The notes under the pieces are model-generated. The model saw only the letters and a list, made by a program, of their open reading frames with translations. It made no database searches and was not told where the DNA came from. 64,000 nucleotides of DNA from Panonychus citri (lineage: Eukaryota > Arthropoda > Arachnida > Trombidiformes > Tetranychidae), in contig NW_026515538.1 of the NCBI RefSeq assembly GCF_014898815.1, positions 62,001 to 126,000 on the forward strand. The letters run 5' to 3'. Each line of letters begins with the position of its first letter. Position 1 is the first letter of the stretch. A program made the position numbers and the translations under genes. This document shows, piece after piece, positions 19,137-32,500 of this stretch.

Positions 19137-22100
19137 TTATGAAAGATAACCTCGAGGAATCAACGTTAGATTGGGCTGATTAAATTGTTTGATTGTCGAT
19201 TTTAATTGAATCTTGTTTAATTTTCCAAGTGGTCTCGGAATTAGATCATTTCGTAAATGATTAGACAATCTTTCCCATTCTTTAAATTTATCAGGATTAT
19301 TGTTGAGTGAATTAATATTATCTTCAATTTCCTCGATATCATCAATAACAAACTCATCGTAAATTGTTTTCATTGGTTGATTAGCAGCACTTTTTGTTAA
19401 TTGTTGTTGTTGTTTTTCATCAATTGGATCCTTGTCGTTGTCAGATTGATCTTTGATCCACTTCCATCATCATCGTTACATTTTAATTTAATCAACGATG
19501 AATTTTGATTACATAGAGGACAACCTAGGTTACGATTATCAATCGATAAACAATCAACATGGTAAGAATGACATTGGAAGATAATTAAACTCTCACTGGA
19601 GGAATTACAATTCCCGTTACAAAGTCCACATTTACTGTTACTTTTTATGATGAAACCTTTTTTAGAAAGGTAAACATAATTTGACAATGAACGATACAAT
19701 TCACTTTTAATTGTATCATTATAAGCGGTCAACAAACTGGCCTCGTAATTGTATGCATCCAACATGGCGGTTAACAGGTAACGAATCTTTGAAAATTGTC
19801 CAATCGATTCACTATCGGTAATTGATGATTCAAGAATCCATGTTAATAGTGTTAACATTGAAATATAACCCATCATATTGTTGAACATGTTATTGCACAG
19901 GTCGATTGAAAATGAACGGGATTCGGGATAAAGTTTGTCCGTTATCTCGTGGAAAGAGGTCACTCTTTGGAGAAGAGGATACCAGAGGAATTCCCGATTC
20001 TCTGGATTGTCCAATTTTTCCGAACATCGTTGAGCAAATTGAATTAAATTCTCAAACTGTGAGAATAACTTTTTAAAAAGTTGTTCATCTTTCAATTGAT
20101 CACTTGTCTCATCATTATTGATTAGGATTAAATCTTTGTCTAATTTATCCAATAGTAAATCCAATGCTTCGGTGAATTTATCTTCTTTCTCATATAAAAT
20201 GGCTTTAGCTTGTTGATTATCCGATTTGGTACATATTTGAAGAGCCACTTTCGGCCGATAAGTTGAAGTTGATTGCAAGAAACGGGCAGCTTCATCTGGT
20301 TCATATTTACAAAGTAATTCAATGTATCTCTCATGGATCCAAGGTTCAAATAGAATTGAACATTTAGATATTAACGGTGAATCTTTGACAGACCAATTAG
20401 TTGACTGATCACAATCAATTAAACATTTTAAAACTCTCATTAGATCGAGCGGCTTTGATTCAAGCGAATTAAGAAGATTTTCTAAATCATTTGTTGGAAT
20501 GAAATAATCTAAAAGTAATTTTGTCGACAAACTTGAATTAATCTCGATCAATTTTCCAATATTATTCCAAATACATTTTAAGAATTGAATCTTTTCCTCG
20601 TTTAAACACATAACCCGTTCAATAAGAGTAAACACTTGATTCTAAATGAGAAAAGAAAGAAAAGAAATTAAAAACTATTCAACAATTAAAAGTTAACGAA
20701 TTGACAATCAAACAATTTACCTTTAAAAATTGATCAGACAAATAGCAAGTTAATAGCTGAGGATATTGTTTACGTTGCCAGTAAATGTATTCACAAACTT
20801 GAAAGCTACACAATTAAGATATGTAATAATAATTAGTAAATTTGTCTTCTTCAAATCGATTGAAAATTAAACTAACAATTTAGCCTTTTCAGCGGAAATT
20901 AAAATACGATCAATCATAAGAGAATTAACTTTATCCGAAGTAACTAATTGCATTAACGCTTGTTGACGCTCTTCAATATCACTTTGATCCGAAGTCTCTG
21001 TTAAAGATTCAACAATCTAATTGGGAGGAAAGAAAATCAATTGATTAAAAGTTTTACACAATTAAAGTTAGCAACAATTTAGAATAACAATTTTACCTGG
21101 TTAACTAATTCATCGCTCATTTTAATGTAACTTCTCGGCTTGGCTATCATTCTTGCCAAGAAGATGAACAATGAAGCGATTTGAGTTGAAGTAAATCCAC
21201 AACTTTCCATCATCACATGAATTAAAACCTCGGTTAAGGTTAATCCTTCAACGCTGTTGCAAGAGAAATTATATAATTGTAAATAATTAACACAATTAGA
21301 GAGATAGAAGACAAAATTTACCCATCGAATTCATCTTTGTCCATGGCCAAGGCTAGAACATTGAGAAAATCTTTACCATCGAAAAGGAGTAAAGCTTTGA
21401 GATTAGGATAAAATGTACAATCCAAAATTCCGTTATCATGATTATCTGAATCCGGTGGATTTTTAAATCGTATGAGAAGTTTAATTGTTTCCTGTCGAAC
21501 TTGAGTAGATAAACTTTCAGGAATATCCGAACCACCATGAAACTTTCGTCCAGTTAAACAGCAACTGATATAAAGTAAAATCGTATTACCCAGATCGATA
21601 TCATCTTTGGTTAAAATTTCATTGTTCAACAATTTAGATGAAATTAGTTTTAACAACAATTCCAATGGTGTAGTATAATCATTGAATGCTTCATTGTAGA
21701 TGTAAATTAATCCTCGGTGTAGATTATGACTACGGCAAATTGTTGTTACTTGGTGAATATCAAGACAATCAATTTTAAGGCAAATTATTAATGATTCAAG
21801 GGAATTGAAACTTTTCCTCTTCTCATATAAGTTGACCAAATCTTTAGCTATCACCGGTGGAATTGAATTCAATGATCCTTTGATTATGTGGCCTTTCAAT
21901 GAATCAAGATAGATTTGACTAGTTACTGTATTGTGTTTACATCTTTCATAAATTATTTCCCATAAGATATTTGGTCTATCAATTGAAAGAGCTGCTTGAA
22001 TGGTTGATGAAATGGATGATGATAATGACTTATATCCGATTGGAATGGTATAATTAAAAGGTAATGATGGATTGATTAGATAATTTAAATACTCGTCGAT

Positions 22101-24287
22101 AAGTGAGATGATTTTATCTGCTATGGTTGATTTCCGTTCATTACGAGATCCAATTAAACCGATGATTGATTCAGCTTCACCCTTGTAAATGGATAAAGAT
22201 AAATTCAAGGCTTGAGAATAATTTTCCTCTGAAATAAACCAATCGATTCTGCTATCCCATGGACGTAATGAGTACATGACCATTAATTCACGACCAAGTA
22301 ATAACAATTGATTAACTGAGATGTGTGATAATGATGAATTAGATGAGGTGACTATCGTTGAATTGTAACAAGCTTGAGTACCAGCAGCGGCCATGGCCCC
22401 ACTGACCTGTCCATCGATGTGAAAACCAGTAAAAAATTGAGTAGAAAAGGTTAAATCAACTGGACTTATGTCAATATTACTAATCTCATTTCCCGATTTA
22501 ATGTCAATCACATGAAGACGAAAATATTTATCCAGAGTTGCAATTATTTTCGATGTAAACCAAAACATGTTGATTAAAGTGTAACTTAAATTAAATCGAC
22601 GTAAAAAAATGAATGATAATTCGCGTCCATTTTTCACAGAAACCTAAAGAAAAGTTAATTGTGATAATTAGAGCAAAAAAAAGATGATTACAGATGATGG
22701 ATGAGTAAAAATTAACCTGATAGATGCTGAAAATTTGACCTCTTCCGAAAGCTAGAACGGGATCTAGAACTCGATCATTGGTGTTAGTTTGAATAGAGAC
22801 AAATTTCCAATTTATTATTGGAGGAGATTTAGGATCAGCCTGATAGAAAATGGGAAATATGAAAAAAAAGAATTAAAATCTAAACTGATAATCAATTAAT
22901 TGTTTGAGATCAGACCTCAAGAGGATGATAGAAATGCACATTCGGTGAGGGTAAAAGTGAGATGACGATGATTTTGGTGACAGTCGCTAATGAGATGAGA
23001 CAGAGATTGTTAAGGAAAGAGAATCGATGTTGAAGGCTCGTTGGAATGGTCAGTGTATCGAAATGAAGAACTTCTCCTCGACTGTAGAAACGAAAAAGAA
23101 AATTTTCTACATTAGAATAAAAGAGAGATAAACAGAATATATCGAACTGAATCAGTAATACCTTCCAGAGAAAATGCAAATTGGTTCAAGTGATTTGGAC
23201 CTTTTTCGAACCCATACCTGGAAAACTGAACCTCCAGTATTACTGAAAACCATCAAATCAGGTTCTGAGGTGAACTAAAGGAAGAATCAGAATTGGAATA
23301 TAAAAATTGAATGAGAAAATAACCGAAAATGAATTGAAGAAAACGACGTATAATTGTTAACTGGAAAGTTATCGGAACCTTAAGAAGTAGCGGTGTCGCA
23401 TAATTGACATCTTGACCCGAAAATAACGAGATGATTTGACCGTTTTCGAGACTCCAGAGTCCAAGAGATCCTTTTGAATAGCCGGTAACTAATCGGGTTG
23501 AATCATAACGAATCGCAATACTGGTGACAGAATCGGTTAGACCTTCTTTACGTAAACACCATCTCATCACTTGTTGTTTATCTGTAGGTTGATAAAGTAA
23601 ATTGAATAAGATAATTAGTCTTCTTATCAATGATCATTGATTAAATTGTCAATTTTACCGAAACAGAAAACGACACCATGAGCTGTTCCAACGGCAATAT
23701 AAACTTGACTAACTGTTAAACATGTCGCTACACCAGCATCAGTTTTTTGAACGTAAGCAGCTCTTAATTGTGACGATATTGACCTTAGAGTGGTCACTTT
23801 AATGGTGTCATCTTGGTCAAGATTTTCACCTTTCCCTTTATTATTTGAACAATCATCTAGATCCTTGACAGTTTCACTATCCGTGTCTGTATCCTGTCCA
23901 GAGTTACCATTTTGAATGTCAATAATATCATCAGGGGGTAGATTACTATCCTAAAAATTAGTTAACAGAAAAAAATAACAATTGAAAAGGACATTACAAT
24001 GACAATTACAACCATTAACTGTAACAAATTAAGCAACAGAAACAATTGATTTTCAACTTACCTGACTAATGATACTCCGACTTGGAGATTGAGTTACTTG
24101 TGAGGTAGAGGAATGGTCAAGATAACCAAGCTGGATAAATGAAACAAACAATGAATAAGAAAACAATAAAAATAAAAATTTAAATAAATCCAAATGTTAA
24201 TTGTAAACCTAATTGTCTAATTAATTGACTTACGTCATTGTCAAGAGATCCGTCAACAGATGAGTTGATTTGATCAGCAGCAATCAT
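19137..24287 (-). CDS. VPS8: Vacuolar protein sorting 8, CORVET subunit (one frameshift near C-terminus)
   Basis: VPS8 is the Rab5-binding subunit specific to the CORVET tether on early endosomes. The minus-strand start at 24287 gives MIAADQINSSVDGSLDND. About twelve exons with small introns follow. The N-terminal beta-propeller region includes VATCLTVSQVYIAVGTAHGVV and VTSIAIRYDSTRLVTGYSKG. The largest exon (about 21319-22646) holds KYFRLHVID, KACYNS-like blocks, NILWEIIYERCKHN, LLYISCCLTGRKF and FLNVLALAMDKDEFDG, which closely follow animal VPS8. The last large exon (about 19397-20643) carries the clathrin-repeat-like C-terminal region and a RING-like zinc motif CGLCNGNC...CHSYHVDC...CPLC. 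Its frame stops at 19397. Adding one A at the complement of 19452-19454 instead extends it through QPMKTIYDEFVIDDIEEI to a stop at 19137. I prefer the longer form, since VPS8 proteins have a tail after the RING. Confidence 0.88.
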
Positions 24288-24849
24288 CAGTTTCTTAAGA
24301 TTAACCACAATTTAGATAATCACAGGATATTGAGAGGTTAAAAAGGACTAGTTAACATAAATTAAAATAGAAAATTTAATTTAATCATAATTAACGAGGA
24401 GAAAATTAAGAAAACCCAATCAGTTATCATATGTTTGTTTCCATTTGTTTTGGTTTATCAAAAGTCTGAGAATGAAAAAATTGGAAACGCGCGAAAATCA
24501 AAATAATCGAGAAAAAAAAATCTAATCAAGTTTAATTTTTGTTAATCGAATTAAAAAAAAATACTCTAATCAATCACTTGATTAATTCATTTAATTACTT
24601 ATGGAAATTAGAAAACGAAAATATTTTCATCAACATTCAATTCATTTAATTGATTTTTCTTTTAGATTATAAAGTTTTACATGAATGTTGAGTTTCCAAA
24701 TGATTGATTAACTGAACAATCAATAATCAATTGTAAGAGAGAAACAAAAAAAATGGGAAACAATTTGTTTATTGTCGATTGTACAAAGAGAAGGGGACAA
24801 GAGAAAAGTTTGATTAGTTTAATTAGTGCAATTAGAAAATCGACCAAAA
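24288..24849. other. VPS8 promoter and aquaporin 3' flank
   Basis: AT-rich sequence holds the upstream region of VPS8 and the 3' untranslated region of the next minus-strand gene. I see no TATA box I would defend, and no other gene. Confidence 0.4.
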
Positions 24850-27800
24850 TCATTTTCGACCAGGATTGACCTGAAGTTCATTTTCGAGGTCGTAAGATTG
24901 GATCGGCCAATGGAGACTAATGAACAGGACATAGACCCAAGAGCCGATGATTCCGCCAATATGAGTAGCGACAATTGGAACCCAGAAGTAATTATAACTA
25001 CGAACTCTGTTAATTGTTTGGAGAAGGAAAAAAAATTATTACAACTAAAATTTTTCTGCAATTAGATCCTAACGGAACAGTGATAATAATTATAAGTGAT
25101 TAAATATTGGTGAACACTTTGGTTATTCAATTAGACTAATTCAGTAATTATAAAGATCAGTTAATCATGAGTGGTGAGTGATTAGACTCATGGTAATTAA
25201 TATTGAGAAGTTTGTTTTTTGATTGACAGGTTTGATTGTTGACACTTCAGGAAATAATGATGTGTAATAATTAAAATTAACCTAAGTTATTAAGTATATT
25301 AGCTGATTATTATTGCTGTTTAGTAAGTTGATTGATTAATTGTTAATAATGTTTACCTCTCATGATTAAGAAACTTAATCATAACACTTACTTTATTAGT
25401 TGTTAATTATTTCACAATTATAAGATCAGAGAGACTAATCTGTTAATTGCAATTAAATAATAATTATACCATTGATTGTGATCATAGTCAATTCTTAGGC
25501 TAATTGTTAGGTGTTAATTTCAGGTAAATATTAGTTAAATAAATTAATTGCAATCAAAGAATCAGTTTTTCATTCTTAATAGTGATTAAATAAATTATCT
25601 AGGTCTTGGTTGGTGATAATCGTTGTCTTAATTGTTTTAATCTTGAACGCTAATTGTTAATCAGGTCAATAATTAATATCGACGATGAAAAAAAAAGATA
25701 TACAGTCAGAAAAATTAATTAATTGTTATCCCAAATATTATATTACAAGGTTAATATCAAGTAAGTTTGATTTGTAATTAACTGAAAGCCTAAGCAATTA
25801 ACCATCACAATTATCATCTCAAGAGGTTGCAAAAAAAAGGAAGTAAATTAAATGTTGGAATATAATTAATGATTAATAATCAATGGTGAAAATAATCAGG
25901 AAGAAATCAAAATCAGAAGTAAATTGTATTAACGATTGATGAGAATCTTTTAATCAGTTTGTGCAGTGAACACAATTTAACCTAAATTGTTGTCTATTAA
26001 TTGACTTGCTCTCTATTTTTTTCCGATAATCATTCAATAGACAATAATGATTAGGTTAAAATTGGATAGAAAATTAAAACTTACGAGAAAACTTCACTTC
26101 CATAGCCAACGAATGAAGATAAAATTCTAGGACCTAAATCACGAGCTGGATTAACTGGAGCACCACAATTGTAGCCGAAAGCAAAAGCCATCAGGGTCAA
26201 ATCGGCAACACCAATGGCCAACGGGATTAGACCCTTTGGACAGGCCATGTTACGATCATCGGTAATCGCTTGGATCAATAGGAGGAAAAATCCAACACAA
26301 ACAACCTGATCAACCAATCAATAAGCATTTCGATTAATCATTGAATAATACAATCTAATCGTAATGTGACCTTACCTGATCAAGGAAACAGGTACCAATG
26401 GACACGTTCTCATTAGGTAGAGTGCCGAAAATACCTGCTGTCCCATTAGGTCCTAGTGTTTGTAGTGTGTCACCGAAATGAGCTTTAATTGCATCAGAAT
26501 AGACCAGGTAAGTTATTAGAGCACCAAAGAAAGCACCAATGTATTGAGCGGCAAAATAATAAGGTACTTTTAACCAGGACAATTTACCGATTGCAGCCAT
26601 TCCCAAAGTAACTGCTGGATTAACATGTCCACCTATTGAGATCAATTGATTGATTAAAGATTAAAGTTTAACTTTGGTGGAAACAAAAAGGTTAATTGTA
26701 TCATTTGTAAATCAACACTTGCAATTGATTGACGATCAGTTGATTTTCTTGATCTATTTCCAATTCCTGGTTTTATGACATTTTCACATTTTGACAATTT
26801 TTTTGACTGTTAATTAATCATTACAGTTAATTAATTACCTGAGACACCTCCACATACATAAATAGCTGCAGTCAAGGCAAGACCCCAGCCCCAAGGGCCG
26901 ATGGCTCCGGTTACCGCTCCGCTTTTGGACACTGTTGTTGACGCATTGACGGAACATCCAATCGTCTATTGAAAATATGAGATGAGATGATTAAAGACAA
27001 GACAATCAATAAATTATCATCAGAAACAAACTCAATTCATATTACTGGGATGAAGGTTAATGATCATGCTAATCAAATGATTCTAATCAATTAATTCAAT
27101 CCAAGTGTTAACTTTTCCCGCTCTTTTGGTTTCTTGCCAAAAATTCAATTATTCAATAAGCTTTGCCTTCTTTGGGATCACCTTAATCTTCAGATTAGTA
27201 ACTGAGATTATCTTAGCTTTGGATTACATAAAAGACTCATTGTCAATTAAGTTAATTAAATTTCAATCAACACGAGAAAGAAAAAAAAATCAATTCATCT
27301 AATACACTTTTCTATAAGTTAATCAACTTGATTGATTTATTATTAACTCTCATTGGATTTTAATCCATAATTAACTTTACGTCTTAATTTTAATCTGTTC
27401 TAGTATTTTAATTATCTCAAAATCGATTGACTTTAATTGCAATTAACAATAGATTTTCATTTAGATTCTTGATTTTTTAATCAACTCTCAAGATCAAGTG
27501 ATTTTTTTTTAGTCTATGCGTCAATCAGTTTAATTGTTGTCAATTTAGTTTATTGATCAGACAAATTTGTTATTAAATTGCTTTATATTTATATAAATAA
27601 TTGACTGATTGTGTTAATTAATCAAAAATCTGGAAACTTTTTTTTTGTTTCCAACAATTGATCTCGTTTTAATCAATCGTTTGAGACTTGATTTGATTGT
27701 GTTTTAATTGTTACATGTAATTGCGGAAACTATTGTAAAGGATAATCACAACAATCAAAATTGTTGATGATCAAATGTTGATTAGACAATTTTATTCAGA

Positions 27801-28251
27801 GAAATGATCAGCCAAATGATTAATATTAAAACAATTCACTGATTAATCTGATTTATTTACCTGATAGTTTTGATTGAATTAGATTAACATTTAAACTGTT
27901 ATATAAAAATAGATTGCTAATTGTAACAATCTATGATAATCATAAGAATATTAAATTACTTCATTTAAATTGTCAATCTAATTGATTTTGACCGATCAGA
28001 AAGTGATTTGAATATCGATTATAATCAGAAAATCAATTCTAATCAAATTAGAAATCAAAGCAATACACGACAATTAAGTTAATCATTACAAGAGGAAAAA
28101 AAATTAGAGAAATGAACATGAGATGATTGTAATTAACTTCCAACGATAGAATTAAATTAGGAAAATATTAACTTACCGTTAGAACAAAAGTTCCGAGAAG
28201 TTCAGCAAGAAATTCCCTGATAATTGTACTTTCAATTCGTAAATTAACCAT
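24850..28251 (-). CDS. Aquaglyceroporin
   Basis: This is a plasma-membrane channel for water, glycerol and other small uncharged solutes. Five minus-strand exons with matching phases are visible: 28177-28251, 26839-26965, 26376-26632, 26085-26305 and 24850-25006. Together they encode 278 residues, a normal MIP length. The start MVNLRIESTIIREFLAELLGT is the family N-terminus. The first NPA lies in GHVNPAVTLGMAAI and the second in GYNCGAPVNPARDLGPR. The Asp directly after the second NPA-Arg is the hallmark of glycerol-permeable members (AQP3/7/9/10 type). About six membrane helices are recognisable, ending HIGGIIGSWVYVLFI. Intron 1 is about 1.2 kb and intron 4 about 1.1 kb, the others short. 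No frameshift is present. Ortholog naming among AQP3, 7, 9 and 10 is not possible from the sequence alone. Confidence 0.93.
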
Positions 28252-28676
28252 GATGATTATGAACAATTAGAACTGAAAATTAATGAACAATCAAACAAAA
28301 TGATTAAAATAAACACAGAAAAAAAAGAGAAACCAAACCTTCAAATATGAAGAAAATTAAATGAAAAGTGATGATGATGATGATCGGTGGGTAAATGAAT
28401 ATACTAACTCCATTGTAGTATATGAAGGAGGAGAGGAAGATGATGATAGGGATGATAAGAGTGAGAGGTTGCCATTTAAAAGCATAGCTCACTATCTCAT
28501 CATCTTCATCATCATTATCATCTCGACTCCTATTTTTGTTGATTAAGGTTTAAAAGTGAGTGTTTAGTTGAGGTGGATGCTAGAATCTGGTTAAATTGGG
28601 ATGAGTTAATTGTTTCTTTATTTCTTAAGATGATGATAATACTAATGATGATGATGAGGATGACAAAAAATTAGCA

Positions 28677-28687
<11 letters not shown>

Positions 28688-28718
<31 letters not shown>
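28688..28718. repeat. GA microsatellite
   Basis: About fifteen uninterrupted GA units lie upstream of the aquaglyceroporin start. Confidence 0.9.
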
Positions 28719-28719
<1 letters not shown>

Positions 28720-29105
28720 GAGTGAGTCTATGGTAATATTAGTATGATGTTATTCTTGGTTCTTTTCAATTGAATTTCCTTCCAACCTTAACTTTGTTAT
28801 TCTAATTAAACTTTGTTATTTTTAATTCTTTGAAATTTTAGGTTAAAATTAATTTTTCGTTGTAACAATTAACTTGAGTGTAACTTGAACTTATATAATT
28901 GTTACCATGATTTAACTTTATTCAGTTAATTTGTGAATATACTTATGTGTTCATAGCCAAGGTTTTTCATTTCTTTCTGTTTGTTTGTTAGTTAATTAGT
29001 CAACTTGATTAATTCAATTAGACTTTTCCATGTTAATTGTTATATATATTTCTTTTTATTAAATAGTTAATTGATTGTGAATACACACTTGGAACAGCAG
29101 GTAAA

Positions 29106-29128
29106 GGTGTGTGTGTGTGTGTGTGTAT
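29106..29128. repeat. GT microsatellite
   Basis: About ten uninterrupted GT units. Confidence 0.9.
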
Positions 29129-29535
29129 GTGAAACAGAAAATTGTTGTTTAATTGTTGATTAAATATGTTTCAGTTATCATGAAAATAACAATTAAAATG
29201 ATATTGGGATTAAATTGTTTCCCTAATTTCTTACATTCAACGATTAAGAGAGTTGTAATTTCTCATTGATTTAAATACTTAAATTGATACACAAACATGA
29301 TGTGTATTAATTGTTTTTGGATTGAATTGAGGGAAATTACAATTTAAACAAAGGAATTAACAGAATTAGTTGATTTGAATTGTTGTTTTTTGGCTTCCCG
29401 GTGAAATAAATTGTCTCTAATTTTGGATTAAAATAAAATACAGAGATTTTAACAATTTAGATTTTGTTTCTTTGCAAACTAAAGGAGGATTTGTTATAGT
29501 TTTGTTTCGTGGTCCATGACGGGTGAGCATTTGAG

Positions 29536-32500
29536 TTAATGGCGGACAATGGACTGAGATCCTGAACGAAAGTTCATCACGTTAATCGATTTGTCCAGAG
29601 CGATATAAAGGTAGCAAGGGTCAAAATCAAGTGAATAAACTGGACTATTTTCACATCGACCGTAATACATTTGGACACATTGTTTGGCCTTCCGTTTATC
29701 CCATAAACGGACAACACCATAACGACATGTACCCGAAAGCATAGTAACCCAATGGTCAGTGGCTAGACAATAGATTGCTGAATCATGGGGATCTTCCCAT
29801 TTAAGTGAACACTTTCCACCAGGACATCGAAGATCCCATAAACGGATAAGTGTATCATAACCACAGGAAAGTAAAGTATTATAATCTTCCCATTGTATTC
29901 CCAGAACTCCGGCCCCATGACGATGTTCATCATTAAGTGAACAGATTAAACGATTATCCATTAAATCGTAAAGCCAAATTGGTCTTTTAGTTGTACATCC
30001 AGCTGACCCGATCGCTGCCCAGCCTCGATCTTCACTACAAGACACTGATAAAACCCGATCACCGATAAATATAGACTGTGAAAATAGTAATGAACAACTG
30101 TAACCATGACTGTTATTTGGATCATCATCATCATCGGTACCAATACTGTTCTGATCTCCTTCAAATCCTTCATAATTAAGCTTCCATATCTTTGCGTGAA
30201 GATCCTTTGATCCGGTTATCAAAAATTTTGAATGAAGACAATCAATTGAATTAATTACAGAAGCATGAGCCTTGTACCGGGTCGATAATAAAGATCCTGA
30301 ATGCTTATTCCATACGGCCAGAGTTCCGTCTAAACTTCCGGTGGCAATGAAATTATTGGTAACCTTAAATTTAAGTATATCTTCTTGGTGACATTTCAAT
30401 TTCATCGTAGGTTTTGTCTTAATACGGCCATCTTTAAATCGCTGAAATTTACACAAAGTGTTTCCTCGAGTTAACCATAGATTATTTGAGTCAATCGATA
30501 AACATGGAATCAATCTAATTGTGAAAAGAAAAGAGAAACATAATTAATAATAATAATAATAATCGGACAAATTGTACGAAAAACTAATCTCATAATTGAC
30601 TAAATTAATTATGATGATGATGATGAAAGAATTGAGATAATTTTTGAATTCTAATTGAACATAAAACTTGATATAAATTAATCATTAGCCGGATGTAGTA
30701 GCATTATCATGATAATTATCATGATAATTACAAAATAATAAACTGAATTATAACAACAATACAGTTTAAATCTTTATTGTTCATCATTTACAAAAAATTA
30801 ACTTGACGGAAGTTACCGGAGTCTCTCTCCAGGTTATATATATAATGTGTGTGTGTGATCAAGTCCAGTAAATAGTATAAATCATTCACATTATTTGAAT
30901 GAATTAAAGGTTGATTATCAAGATGAGTTAATTAAGAGGTTTTCAGGTAAAAGGTTAAGACAAGTTTCTCACGTTGTTGATGGTAAATGAGAAAACAAAC
31001 AAAAAAAACTCGCGCGCATTTTCATGTTAATCACTTGTCACGCCCGTAATCGTGTTTCAAATGTACTCCAAAATAAAAGGTAACAAGAGTGAGGTGAGTG
31101 AGATGGATGAGAGGGGGGAGCTGATGTACAGAAAAGAGTCAAAAGATCAACCAAGCGAAAGGCCATTTGCCGTAACAAACCATTGACGGTAACGTTAAAA
31201 CAAGAACGTTAATAAGTTATCGTTTTGATGATATCAATCCTGGACCCTCAATTCCCACTGTGTATCTTAATTGTTGTTCAATTATATCAATTTTAAGTGT
31301 CGTTGTCTAATCAGTTTTATAATTGTAATTGAAATAATTTGTAAATTGAAAGTGATTAAGGAAACAACAAACGTTATATTTGAATATTTTGTGTTTCGAA
31401 AACGATAATACTTTGGAAATGCCAAAATTAAGTGTCATGTCGTATTATTGTTTCGTTCATTTGTTAATTGTTATAACGATAATTAAATTATCCTCGTGTT
31501 TTCCCAGTGGTGCTCCGGCTGATGCTTGTGAAAATTTAACACCTCGACACACAGGGACAACCCCGATAACGGAAAATTCACCTTACACCTTGAAAGCGAT
31601 CACTGGTAACTTTGAATATTCCTCATCAACTGACCAGGGAATCAAAGGTAATCATTGATTATTTTTTATACAATCATACGAATTGAGAGATAATTTAATC
31701 AAAATTGGATTGATTTAGATGGAGAGCAGTAGACAAATGTAAACAATTAGAAAAAGTATCTCTCTGTGTGCGATTGATAAATCAGCAAGAAAATTTAATT
31801 TGATTAATCAGGAGATTGAAGTTGTGAAAAAAAAGTTGAAAATACAGTTAATCCAATTTAAATTGACAATTGATGACAATTGGTCATTTAATATTTAATA
31901 ATAGCCAGTTAATCATGTGGAGAATTAATCTCAATCGATTGATTTTTGTGATTCCATCAAAATTAATCATTTGATGCACTCAACTAAACTGTCACGCTAA
32001 TTGAATCATCATTATGATGATTAACAAATTGTTTTTTTTTTCTCACTTTAACAATCAAATCTTAATTGTTGCACTTGACAATCTAATTAAATATCTGATC
32101 AATCATAAATCTCTACAGTTCGTATCGATGGTCCACCTTTCAGAGGCTTTTTCGTCATCGCAGTTGACGCTAAGACTGGAGAGCGAGTTGGTAAATGGGC
32201 TCAATTAAAAGGTAAGTTAATCAATTAGTGGGGAAAAAAGTTTTACAATTAAAAAACTACTAAGCCTGTAAATCAAATCAAGAGGAACAATTTAATTAAC
32301 AATTAGGTTTAGAGTAAAGTGAAAAAGTTTACTAATCATTGTGAACATCATCATTGACTTTTCTCAAGTTAAACTTGAAAGAAAAAGTTTTTTAGATTAT
32401 TACAATTAATCAACTCTTTTCTCTCTCTCTCTCTCTCTCTAACATTTAATTGTCACAATTAACGAAAACAATAGTAAACAATAATTTACTTCTCTTAAAC

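Larger units (their letters stand above)
28252..29535. other. Intergenic region with GA and GT microsatellites
   Basis: This is the aquaporin upstream region plus the 3' flank of the FBXW9-like gene. It holds a GATGATGAT-rich tract near 28360-28520, a GA run at about 28688-28718 and a GT run at about 29106-29128. No gene is supported. Confidence 0.6.

Noticed and set aside
28304..28546. Opposed frames of about 60 codons upstream of the aquaglyceroporin
   Set aside because: They are driven by GATGAT and GA repeats in the 5' flank, with no protein-like features.
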